DNA of 64,000 bases. Source: Vibrio mangrovi (GTDB lineage Bacteria > Pseudomonadota > Gammaproteobacteria > Enterobacterales > Vibrionaceae). Each line of letters opens with the position of its first letter. Within the stretch, counting starts at the first letter, position 1. The position numbers and the translations under genes are program-made. A model generated the notes under the pieces. The model was not told where the DNA came from. It saw nothing but the letters and a program-made list of their open reading frames with translations, and made no database searches. Location of the stretch: contig NZ_AP024883.1 in assembly GCF_024346955.1 (NCBI RefSeq), forward strand, positions 186,001-250,000, in the 5' to 3' direction. Below are positions 25,088-32,967 of this stretch, piece by piece.

Positions 25088-25122
25088 ATCTAGTAAGGGA
25101 ATAACATTTTTAATTACTAGAT
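25088..25122. promoter_or_regulatory. Hairpin in spacer between peptide copies 2 and 3
   Basis: Same ATCTAGTAA/TTACTAGAT stem as in the first spacer. The stem arms are unchanged although the loop and flanks have substitutions, which hints that the structure is maintained. Confidence 0.5.
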
Positions 25123-25155
25123 AATCATTTAAAATCATAGAACAAGGAGATTAGC

Positions 25156-25209
25156 ATGGCTATTAAGTTTACTAAAGCTAGTAATGCGACATTGTCTGCT
25201 GTGGGTTAA
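25156..25209 (+). CDS. Precursor peptide, copy 3 (17 residues)
   Basis: Identical at DNA level to copy 2 and again encodes MAIKFTKASNATLSAVG, with AAGGAG six bases before the ATG. The DNA after its stop differs from the other spacers and leads to two hairpins, the second a terminator, before the adenylating-enzyme gene. Three equal copies with three equal ribosome binding sites suggest that a high peptide dose relative to the enzymes is selected. Confidence 0.78.
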   Translation: MAIKFTKASNATLSAVG

Positions 25210-25235
25210 TGTTGGGTTATTATTATCGATAAAAT

Positions 25236-25258
25236 AATGGCACTATATAGTGCCTTAT
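25236..25258. other. Hairpin after the third peptide copy
   Basis: GGCACTATATAGTGCC (25239-25254) is a perfect palindrome with AT-rich flanks that extend pairing partly. It stands between the last peptide gene and the terminator and may protect the peptide mRNA 3' end. Confidence 0.4.
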
Positions 25259-25267
25259 TAGGAAGGT

Positions 25268-25292
25268 ATGGGTGACTTGTCACCCATTTTTA
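25268..25292 (+). terminator. Terminator between peptide genes and E1-like gene
   Basis: Perfect 8-bp stem ATGGGTGA/TCACCCAT with a CTTG tetraloop, followed by TTTTAT. It lies 58 bases after the third peptide stop and 36 bases before the next start. Partial read-through would give many peptide transcripts and few enzyme transcripts, a common arrangement in ribosomal peptide clusters. Confidence 0.75.
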
Positions 25293-25327
25293 TAAAATAG
25301 GTTAACTATATTATACTGGATAGTAAT

Positions 25328-26428
25328 ATGAACGGATTCCCACAATTAAAGAAAACTATATTAAAATATAGAAATAATAACTCTACCCTATTGAGAGTTA
25401 ATGGTGAATTGGCAGAAATAGATGATGAAAATGGTATTATCTGGAACTTGCTAGAAAAAATGGATGGAACGAGGGAGCATGAAGATATTGTTAAACTAGT
25501 TTCAAGTGAAAGCCCGAGTGTTGATGATAAAACTATAGCTGCCTATATTGAGCAGTTTAAATCACTTGGCTTTATCGAGGATGCTTCTTTAAGTAGTGAA
25601 AATATTCTTAATGATTATGAGAAAGAAAGATGGAGTCGAAATATTGAATTTTTTGGTTCAATTTCTTCATATGGAAATAATAAATTTGAGTATCAGAAAA
25701 AAATTAGAGACTCTAAGGTTTGCTTGCTTGGATGTGGAGGGTTAGGAACCCATATACTTTTAGATCTAGCTGCTATAGGATTCAATAATATTACAATAGT
25801 TGACTTTGATAAGATCGAACTATCAAACCTCAATCGGCAAATACTATATAAAGAAGAGGATATAGCTAAAATAAAAGTTCATCAGGCAAAAAAAAGAATA
25901 TGTGATTTTAATAGCTCAATAAATATAAATGCAATTGAAACAAGAATTGATTCACAAGAGAAAATAGAGTCAATTATTGATGGACATGACATAGTCATTT
26001 GTGTTGCTGATAAGCCCAGAAACTATCTTATTGATTGGCTGAATGCTGCATGTGTGAACAAAAATATACCATATATAAATGGTGGTCTTGATGTGAGAAG
26101 GGCTATATTTTACTCCGTTATTCCAAATGAAAGTGGATGTGTTGAATGTTGGAAGAAGAGTTTGGCTGAACACAACGAAGCAGCAGCATCAGTAATAGAT
26201 CTAGATAAGAAATTAGATATTGATTATGATATTCCAGCCCCTGCTATGGTTACCTTAGTTGCTGTTACCGCAGGATGTATGGTTAGTGAAGCATTAAAAA
26301 TTATTACCGGTATACAACCTCCTGAGCTAACAAATAAGCTAAAAGAGTTTAGGTTTGATGATATTAATATTAGTACATGTGAAAAGTGGGAACGACATCA
26401 AAACTGCCACATTTGTAAAAATAAATAG
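25328..26428 (+). CDS. RRE-ThiF/MccB-type peptide adenylating enzyme (E1-like)
   Basis: A 366-residue two-part protein. Residues 1-~95 (LRVNGELAEIDDENGIIWNL ... SLGFIED) form a small winged-helix-like domain resembling PqqD/RiPP recognition elements and the peptide clamp of MccB. Residues ~110-366 are a ThiF/MoeB/UBA fold: ATP loop GCGGLGT at 135-141, DFDKIELSNLNRQ with D161 and R170 for ATP binding, and a tetracysteine zinc site CVEC (271, 274) plus CHIC (360, 363). Enzymes of this type adenylate a peptide C-terminus; MccB does so on MccA to start microcin C synthesis. Here the adjacent 17-residue peptides ending in Gly are the obvious substrates. Adenylate, P-N-linked nucleotide, thiocarboxylate or amide products are all possible; no JAB protease or sulfur carrier is present. 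Confidence 0.8.
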   Translation: MNGFPQLKKTILKYRNNNSTLLRVNGELAEIDDENGIIWNLLEKMDGTREHEDIVKLVSSESPSVDDKTIAAYIEQFKSLGFIEDASLSSENILNDYEKERWSRNIEFFGSISSYGNNKFEYQKKIRDSKVCLLGCGGLGTHILLDLAAIGFNNITIVDFDKIELSNLNRQILYKEEDIAKIKVHQAKKRICDFNSSININAIETRIDSQEKIESIIDGHDIVICVADKPRNYLIDWLNAACVNKNIPYINGGLDVRRAIFYSVIPNESGCVECWKKSLAEHNEAAASVIDLDKKLDIDYDIPAPAMVTLVAVTAGCMVSEALKIITGIQPPELTNKLKEFRFDDINISTCEKWERHQNCHICKNK

Positions 26429-26497
26429 ACCAGAGTGCTAGTTTTTGCTGAATATAATGCTAAGATAGTATTTTGAATCTAAATTTTGGGATTATTT

Positions 26498-27685
26498 ATG
26501 TATCGACTGTTACTGTCATATATTAATACATCAGTATGTTCATGGAGTTTGACTTTTATTATCCCGTTAATCATACTTGATGTAACAGGTTCTGCTTTAT
26601 ATGTATCCTTAGCATATTCAGTATCTATACTTCCTTATATTATTATAACACCTATAGCAGGTGCTGTTGGTGATTCTAGCAATAAGAAACATGTAATACA
26701 GATTGGAGAGATATTAAGTGCCATAATAGTCCTACTAATTCCTTTAGTAGATCTAACAGTAGATAATATTTGGTATCTGCTGATGTTGTCTTTCCTTTCA
26801 TCATGCACATCAGCAGTTCATCATCCAATATTTCAATCAATTATACCAAACCTCATTGAGGATGAGAAAATTCCAAAGTTTAATTCATTTGTACATATAT
26901 CTGATAATATAATAAGTATCTCAATTCCAGTTGTGGTTGGTATGTTTCTTTTACTTGGAACAAAAATAGACCTAATCTATATTATATCATTCGGCTATCT
27001 ACTATCATTTGTTTTAGTTTCTTCTATAAGATATACACCTGATAAAGTTATTGATAAATTTAGTATAAAATTAATTATAAATTCTACAAAAGATGGGTTT
27101 TGTTATGTCTTATCTAATAACACAATAAAGTACGCAGCCATTCTATTTTTTGGAGTGAACTTTGGGATTAGAATTTTTTATGCTAATTTTGTTTATCATC
27201 TTAGTTCAGACTATTCATTAAGTGATAGTGAAATTAGTAACTATTTTTCCATCATTGGTCTTGGTTCAATTATCGGTGCTATTTTTGCTGCAAAACTGAT
27301 CGGTAGATTTGAAAATGGAGTAATAATAATTTGGTCAACAATACTGACCGCAGTTATGAGCCTATTAGTATGTTTCTCATCATCTGCAATTGAGACGATC
27401 ATTCTATGGTCAATTTCATCTTTATGTCAGTCAATTATTATTGTTACTTTCTTTACTCTAAGGCAGCGAGAAGTTCCTCCTGAACTACTAGGAAGAACAG
27501 TTGCTGTAACAAGAATGATTTCATATTTAGCTATACCAATAGCTTCCATTAGTGGTGGTTGGATCATGGATAACACACAAAATTTTAATAATATTGCTCT
27601 TATTAGTGGATTAGTAATCTTTATAAGTGCTATCTTGTGTATGTCGCCATTAACCAAAAAGCAAATGAAGCGTGTGGTAGACTAG
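26498..27685 (+). CDS. MFS transporter, probable exporter of the peptide product
   Basis: About 395 residues with 12 predicted hydrophobic segments and the MFS loop motif between helices 2 and 3 (GAVGDSSNKKHVIQIGE). I chose the ATG at 26498, with TTGGGA upstream, over a TTG at 26486. It resembles the MFS-3/enterobactin-exporter-like subgroup. In microcin C clusters the MFS protein MccC exports the product and gives self-protection; the same role is likely here because it directly follows the adenylating enzyme and shares its AT-rich composition. No separate immunity acetyltransferase or peptidase is visible. Confidence 0.75.
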   Translation: MYRLLLSYINTSVCSWSLTFIIPLIILDVTGSALYVSLAYSVSILPYIIITPIAGAVGDSSNKKHVIQIGEILSAIIVLLIPLVDLTVDNIWYLLMLSFLSSCTSAVHHPIFQSIIPNLIEDEKIPKFNSFVHISDNIISISIPVVVGMFLLLGTKIDLIYIISFGYLLSFVLVSSIRYTPDKVIDKFSIKLIINSTKDGFCYVLSNNTIKYAAILFFGVNFGIRIFYANFVYHLSSDYSLSDSEISNYFSIIGLGSIIGAIFAAKLIGRFENGVIIIWSTILTAVMSLLVCFSSSAIETIILWSISSLCQSIIIVTFFTLRQREVPPELLGRTVAVTRMISYLAIPIASISGGWIMDNTQNFNNIALISGLVIFISAILCMSPLTKKQMKRVVD

Positions 27686-27934
27686 TTAATCTGTTTTGGG
27701 CAATTAGTTGATAATTAGTCTTAAGGCTGTTGATCTCTGTTGTATCAAAGGTACTTAGAATAAATTGGCAGCCGTCATTATATACAATATAAGTATAACT
27801 TATATTTGACTATTGTTACAGCAACTATCTACTATAATGGTTTTTAATTTTATAAGGTGTTTAAACAAATTTTATTTATAATATATGGTTTTGGCTTTTA
27901 AAAATAAATATCTATTAACGGTTTTATTTAGAAA
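27686..27934. other. AT-rich gap at right border of the island
   Basis: About 250 bases without a supported gene between the MFS gene and the convergent LysE-type gene. Composition returns to the genome norm at about 27.95 kb. I see no tRNA, integrase or clear direct repeat marking the border. Confidence 0.5.
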
Positions 27935-28606
27935 CTAGATAGTTGATAAAAAAATTCGGATTAGAGCATGATAACCGATCATCAGGCCAAGTAGGGTAAA
28001 GATCCCGCCGCAGAGCCCGTCGATGTATACTGCTGCTGACTGTAATCTGTTCTGTAAGCGCTGGCTGGAAAGCAGCCATGCCAGTATCGCGAACCAGAGA
28101 AAAGACAGGCTCCAGAGAATCACCAAAGCCATTAGTTTGCCTGACGCGGAAAATCCTGCGGGGATCAGGCTCGACATCAGACTGATAAAGAAGACCAGAG
28201 CTTTAGGATTGAGGATATTGGTCAGGAAACCTTTGGAAAATGCCTGTTTACGGTTTTCCAGCCACAGCGATACTGACTGCGGTTTTTGTGGCTGATGACG
28301 ATTTTTCCAGCGCTGATACAGGCTTTTTATGGTCGAGAACCCCAGGTAGGCCAGATAACTCCCTCCGGCGATTTGAATCAGGGCAAACCAGACTGGATGG
28401 GTGTGTACGATCAGGCTGATGCCTGTCAGACTGAGAATTGAATGAGTCAGAATACCGAACGACAGGCCGAAGGCAATATAAATACCGGTTGTTCTGCCAT
28501 AGCGGGTCGCATTTTGTACGACCAGAGCGAAATCTGGCCCTGGACTCATTAACGCAATCCAGTGAATGCCAGCCAGTGTCAGAAGAATATGGAATTCGTT
28601 TATCAT
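27935..28606 (-). CDS. LysE/RhtB family amino-acid exporter
   Basis: A 223-residue inner-membrane protein with about six hydrophobic helices and the family signature SPGPDFALVVQNATRYGRTT near residue 20, plus FLTNILNPKALVFF near the middle. RhtB-type proteins export amino acids such as threonine, homoserine or leucine. It is encoded next to, and in the same direction as, an AraC-type regulator, a common pairing in vibrios in which the regulator controls the exporter. Substrate unknown. Confidence 0.88.
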   Translation of the reverse strand: MINEFHILLTLAGIHWIALMSPGPDFALVVQNATRYGRTTGIYIAFGLSFGILTHSILSLTGISLIVHTHPVWFALIQIAGGSYLAYLGFSTIKSLYQRWKNRHQPQKPQSVSLWLENRKQAFSKGFLTNILNPKALVFFISLMSSLIPAGFSASGKLMALVILWSLSFLWFAILAWLLSSQRLQNRLQSAAVYIDGLCGGIFTLLGLMIGYHALIRIFLSTI

Positions 28607-28703
28607 GTGATCCTTGCTATTTTTCAGGCTATGAGTTGTCAGTCCTCATGATTGTGCCCGGAACGGGTGCAGAAAACTTGTAAAATAGTGACGAATACGG
28701 AAA

Positions 28704-29498
28704 TTAATGAATGGCTGAGGGAAGAATACCGTAGGCACGTTTGAAAGCTTTGGTGAAATGAGCCTGATCGTAGAAACCAACGGATTGTGCGACGTCTGTA
28801 CCTTTGTGGCCGGACTGAAGCAGTTGCATGCTTTTTTCCAGACGCAGACAAGTCAGCCAGGCGTGGGGCGTTAAACCCATCCGGGCTTTAAAGTGGCGCT
28901 GAAACTGGGTTGGACTCAGATAGCACAGGTCAGCCAGCGTTTGCAGGCGGATCGGCTGATCGATATGGCTGAGCAGGTAATCACGTAAAATCTCAATGGA
29001 ATGATGACCCAGAGAAATCTCTTTGCCCGGTTTCAGACGACCATAACGTTGCAGAAATTCACGAAAACCATCATAGGGTAAACAGTCTTTTGCCAACTGG
29101 CTGAGATTTTCCTGACGCAAACGCTGATGAAGCGTCAGCAGTTGCTGAAAAATATCATGGTCTTCAATGATGAGATGACCGAAATCGAGAACCTGCCCGG
29201 ATGATAAGGGCTGAAAGTAATCATCAAACCAGTCGGGATTGATGGCAAACACATTGACGCTGTATCCGGAATCAAGTTTGGCCTGACCATCGTGGATCTC
29301 GTCCGGAGGCATAATGATTGCCTGACGGCATCCTGCCTGATGCTGGTTGCCCCGGTAATAGAATTTCTGCTGTCCGCAAGTGATCAGGCCGATATGGATG
29401 TCGAGATGATAATGACGCGCAAAAGCAAATTTCTGATAGTCTGCCTCTATCAGTCGTATCTGTTCAATCGCTGTCGTATGGTATTGAATATTTTCCAT
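28704..29498 (-). CDS. AraC-family regulator
   Basis: 264 residues: an N-terminal cupin-like AraC sensing domain (HYHLDIHIGLITCGQQKFYY) and a C-terminal AraC DNA-binding domain (RLQTLADLCYLSPTQFQRHF, then VAQSVGFYDQAHFTKAFKRA, ending YGILPS). It ends 97 bases upstream of the LysE-type exporter start on the same strand, so it may activate the exporter in response to an amino acid. Ligand unknown. Confidence 0.88.
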   Translation of the reverse strand: MENIQYHTTAIEQIRLIEADYQKFAFARHYHLDIHIGLITCGQQKFYYRGNQHQAGCRQAIIMPPDEIHDGQAKLDSGYSVNVFAINPDWFDDYFQPLSSGQVLDFGHLIIEDHDIFQQLLTLHQRLRQENLSQLAKDCLPYDGFREFLQRYGRLKPGKEISLGHHSIEILRDYLLSHIDQPIRLQTLADLCYLSPTQFQRHFKARMGLTPHAWLTCLRLEKSMQLLQSGHKGTDVAQSVGFYDQAHFTKAFKRAYGILPSAIH

Positions 29499-29583
29499 GA
29501 ATCCGTACCGGACAAAACCTTATTTTCAAAACTCCTGTTGCTCAGATTAGCGGCCTTCCGTTCTGCTGTCTTGTAAAAAATGA

Positions 29584-30492
29584 TCACTTTGCCATTGCGA
29601 TAGCCGGGCGTCTCCGGTGATGACGCAGGCCATCATAACTGAATACCAGCAAAGCTCCCCAGATAAACAGGAAGGTCGTGGCTTTGTCTGCGCTAAAGGG
29701 TTCTCCGTAAAAGACAACAGCCAGAATAAACATCATGCTGGGACCGATATACTGAAAAAAGCCGAGTGTTGAGAGCTTCATCCGGGTGGCTGCGCCAGCA
29801 AAACAGAGTAGAGGCAGTGTTGTTACTACACCTGCCATCGCCAGCAGAATATTCAGATGCAGAGAATTCTCAGCCAGATTGCTGGTAGCCGAGTCGGCAA
29901 ATCCGAACAGATAGATCAGCGCTACCGGTACGAGTAACAAGGTTTCGATAAACAGCCCATTCTGGGCACTGACCATAACTTTCTTACGTAGTAGTCCGTA
30001 GATGCCGAACGTTCCGGCAAGAGAGATGGCAATAATCGGGACCGAACCAAACAGAATGAGCTGAATGATTACACCGACAGATGCCAGAGCAACAGCAATC
30101 CACTGAAGTTTACGCAGACGTTCGTTGAGAAATACCATTCCCAGAATTACATTGAGTAACGGATTGATGTAATACCCCAGACTGGCATCCAGCAGATGAT
30201 TATTATTGATAGCCCAGATAAAAATCAGCCAGTTGCTGCCGACCAGCACTGACGTTGCAATCAGATAGTAAAGTTTGTTTCGGTCCGACAGCAGGTGACG
30301 AATTGTCGGCCACTGTTTGCCGAAATGAATCAGCCCGGCCAGTAACAGGAAAGACCAGAGAATCCGGTGGCAGATTATTTCTACCGGACTGACGGTTTGT
30401 ATCATTTTAAAATAAACGGGGGCGATTCCCCACATCAGGTAAGCACCGAGCGCAAAGATAATGCCTTGTCGTGCCTGTTGTTCTTCGTCCAT
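29584..30492 (-). CDS. rarD: RarD, EamA-family permease
   Basis: About 302 residues from the start chosen at 30492 (DEEQQARQGIIFALGAYLMW), which matches the E. coli RarD N-terminus; the frame extends further upstream but without support. Ten hydrophobic segments and a duplicated EamA/DMT arrangement are visible (WGIAPVYFKMIQ, NPLLNVILGMVFLNERLR). RarD was named for a chloramphenicol-sensitivity phenotype in Pseudomonas; its substrate is not established. It is divergent from recQ, as in other gamma-proteobacteria. Confidence 0.85.
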   Translation of the reverse strand: MDEEQQARQGIIFALGAYLMWGIAPVYFKMIQTVSPVEIICHRILWSFLLLAGLIHFGKQWPTIRHLLSDRNKLYYLIATSVLVGSNWLIFIWAINNNHLLDASLGYYINPLLNVILGMVFLNERLRKLQWIAVALASVGVIIQLILFGSVPIIAISLAGTFGIYGLLRKKVMVSAQNGLFIETLLLVPVALIYLFGFADSATSNLAENSLHLNILLAMAGVVTTLPLLCFAGAATRMKLSTLGFFQYIGPSMMFILAVVFYGEPFSADKATTFLFIWGALLVFSYDGLRHHRRRPAIAMAK

Positions 30493-30699
30493 GGTTATCT
30501 CACTATAAATAACAGTGCGGTGATATTGTGATCGGAGATGCATTATACACCAGAGATAAACATGATATGCATGTATTTGTTCAGTTCTGTTCCGCGAGAC
30601 AGTTCGTATAATTTATGGTTTTATTCCTTACCTAACCCCACTACAATAGCCCGCTGTATACGATCGTTCTTCTTCTGAACCCATCATATTGAGTATTTC

Positions 30700-32538
30700 A
30701 TGACTGCCGCATTGATTGCCGAACAAGATGACCAATCTCCTGTCAGCCCGGAATCGGTGTTGCGTACCGTTTTTGGTTATCAAACTTTCCGGCTCGGACA
30801 AAAGGATGTGATTGACGCGGTGCTTGCCGGGCAGGACAGTCTGGTGATCATGCCAACCGGCGGTGGTAAATCGCTCTGCTATCAGATCCCGGCTATTTTG
30901 CAGAATGGGGTGACACTGGTGATTTCTCCGTTGATCTCACTGATGAAGGATCAGGTTGACCAACTGGTTGTCAACGGCGTTGCTGCTGCATGTATTAACT
31001 CGGCGATGACGAAAGAAGCGCTGAGTGATACTTACCGGCGCATGAGTGCCGGTTCCCTGAAATTGGTTTATGTCTCGCCGGAGCGGGTGTTGATGGCTGA
31101 TTTTATCGAACGTCTGCACCAGATGCAGCTCTCGATGATTGCTGTTGATGAAGCCCACTGTATTTCCCAGTGGGGGCATGATTTCCGCCCTGAATATGCG
31201 GCTCTGGGGCAATTGAAGCAGGCTTTTCCGCAGGTGCCGGTGATTGCTCTGACAGCGACGGCTGATGAATCGACCCGTCAGGATATTCAGAATCGCCTGC
31301 ATTTGAACTCTCCTCATATTTACCTCGGTAGTTTCGATCGCCCGAACATTCGTTATTCACTGTTGGAAAAGCATAAGCCAGTCTCTCAGGTGATCCGCTT
31401 TCTGGGAACTCAGCAGGGACAGTGCGGGATTATTTATTGCGGTAGCCGGAAGAAGGTCGAAATGTTGACCGAGAAGCTCTGTCAGAACCATTTCCGGGCT
31501 GCTGGCTACCATGCAGGAATGGATGTTGATGAACGTTCTTATGTTCAGGAAGCGTTTCAGCGGGACGATATTCAGATTGTCGTGGCGACCGTAGCATTTG
31601 GCATGGGAATCAATAAGTCGAATGTCCGTTTTGTCATGCACTTTGATATTCCGCGGAATATCGAGTCTTACTATCAGGAAACCGGACGTGCCGGACGTGA
31701 TGGATTGCCGGCAGAAGCGGTTATGTTGTATGACCCGGCTGATATGGGCTGGTTGCGCCGCATTCTGGATGAAAAGGCTGACGGGCCACAAAAACAGGTT
31801 GAAAGCCATAAACTTAATGCGATGAGTGCATTTGCCGAGGCGCAGACTTGCCGCCGTCAGGTATTGCTCAATTATTTCGGTGAATACCGGGAACAGCCGT
31901 GTGGTAACTGCGATATTTGTCTTGACCCACCGAAGATGTTTAATGCTACGGAAGAAGCCCAGAAAGCACTCTCCTGCGTTTATCGGGTGAATCAGAATTT
32001 CGGCATCGGCTATGTGGTTGAAGTACTACGTGGAATGCAGAATATCCGCATCCGTGAAAACGGGCATGATCAACTGACGACTTATGGTATTGGCCGGGAA
32101 CGGAGCCATGACTATTGGGTGAGTATTTTCCGGCAGCTCATCCATAAAGGGTTGTTGCAGCAGAATATTACCCGGAATTCAACATTACAGCTAACAGAAG
32201 AGGCTCGCCCGTTGCTGCGGGGCGAAGTTACTCTGGAGCTGGCTGTACCAAGGCTGGATACGGCGGTGAAGGCATCCCGGGCAGAGAAACTGACCAGCAA
32301 GCACTATGATCGGCAGTTATTTGCAAAATTACGCAAGCTGCGCAAGTCGATCGCGGATGAGGAAGAAATTCCACCTTATGTAGTATTCAGCGATGCAACA
32401 TTGATCGATATGGCTGATATCCTGCCGACTTCTTATGGTGAAATGCTGGCTGTGAATGGGGTTGGTCAGCGGAAACTAGAGAAATATGCTGACCCGTTTT
32501 TGGATCTGATTCAGGAGCATCTGACTTATCATGGCTGA
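30700..32538 (+). CDS. recQ: ATP-dependent DNA helicase RecQ
   Basis: 612 residues: superfamily 2 helicase core with Walker A MPTGGGKSLCYQ, DEAH-type motif VDEAHCISQWGHDFRPEY, motif VI QETGRAGRDG, then the RQC zinc-binding region (TCRRQVLLNYFGE and CGNCDICLDPP) and a C-terminal HRDC domain (FAKLRKLRKSIADEEEIPPY). It acts in RecF-pathway recombination and replication fork repair. The stop overlaps the next gene by eight bases. Confidence 0.95.
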   Translation: MTAALIAEQDDQSPVSPESVLRTVFGYQTFRLGQKDVIDAVLAGQDSLVIMPTGGGKSLCYQIPAILQNGVTLVISPLISLMKDQVDQLVVNGVAAACINSAMTKEALSDTYRRMSAGSLKLVYVSPERVLMADFIERLHQMQLSMIAVDEAHCISQWGHDFRPEYAALGQLKQAFPQVPVIALTATADESTRQDIQNRLHLNSPHIYLGSFDRPNIRYSLLEKHKPVSQVIRFLGTQQGQCGIIYCGSRKKVEMLTEKLCQNHFRAAGYHAGMDVDERSYVQEAFQRDDIQIVVATVAFGMGINKSNVRFVMHFDIPRNIESYYQETGRAGRDGLPAEAVMLYDPADMGWLRRILDEKADGPQKQVESHKLNAMSAFAEAQTCRRQVLLNYFGEYREQPCGNCDICLDPPKMFNATEEAQKALSCVYRVNQNFGIGYVVEVLRGMQNIRIRENGHDQLTTYGIGRERSHDYWVSIFRQLIHKGLLQQNITRNSTLQLTEEARPLLRGEVTLELAVPRLDTAVKASRAEKLTSKHYDRQLFAKLRKLRKSIADEEEIPPYVVFSDATLIDMADILPTSYGEMLAVNGVGQRKLEKYADPFLDLIQEHLTYHG

Positions 32539-32833
32539 ATTTACCCTGCGTGAGTATCTGGCTGAATCCGGAGTGATTATGCTGGATACGCCAGACTTTG
32601 ATTTCGATTCTTTTCCACAATTAGGTTCCCGGCTGGTTGAGCTACTCCCGGCAACGATTGTTGAGAAGCAGTGTGATGCAGATATCCATACCTGGCTGAT
32701 TGATTTTGAAGGGACGCAATTCTTTCTGAAAGCAGAACATTACGCCGGGGTTTTATGGCTGGAGGCGCTCAATCCGGGGAGTGATCAGGAGATATCCGAT
32801 TTTCTCGCCCATATACTGACGAAAGGTTTGTAA
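32531..32833 (+). CDS. DUF3630 family protein
   Basis: A 100-residue acidic protein overlapping the end of recQ by eight bases, implying translational coupling. The sequence FEGTQFFLKAEHYAGVLWLE with a leading FPQLGSRLVELLPATIVEKQ fits the vibrio DUF3630 family, which is regularly found right after recQ. Function unknown. Confidence 0.7.
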   Translation: MAEFTLREYLAESGVIMLDTPDFDFDSFPQLGSRLVELLPATIVEKQCDADIHTWLIDFEGTQFFLKAEHYAGVLWLEALNPGSDQEISDFLAHILTKGL

Positions 32834-32967
32834 GCGCAAAACAGCAAGATTTTATACAGCAGGCACCAGTCACCATCATTGAATTATTCAGTTCACACGC
32901 TTTTATCTTTTCTTGAATATCAGGGCATTGAGTCACAATGCCCTGAGTTATATTGAGGCCAGATTTT

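Larger units (their letters stand above)
24858..25209 (+). repeat. Three tandem repeats, 143-bp period, carrying the peptide genes
   Basis: The block from AAGGAGATTAGC through the peptide gene recurs at 24858, 25001 and 25144, with two 89-base spacers. Coding parts: copies 2 and 3 are identical, copy 1 differs by one synonymous base (AAA/AAG for Lys4). The two spacers differ at several positions (for example GGAAATAAT versus GGGAATAAC), so the coding part is the more conserved. The third copy is followed by unrelated sequence and a terminator. Confidence 0.95.

Noticed and set aside
24858..25209. CRISPR array reading of the three 143-bp repeats.
   Set aside because: Units are long, few, almost identical throughout, and each carries a complete ribosome site and gene; no spacers of the CRISPR type and no cas genes.
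27686..27934. Attachment site or integrase at the right border of the peptide island.
   Set aside because: No tRNA, integrase or convincing direct repeat could be found; the island's mode of arrival stays open.
30937..31809. Long minus-strand frames across recQ.
   Set aside because: Shadows of the recQ coding frame with no independent support.
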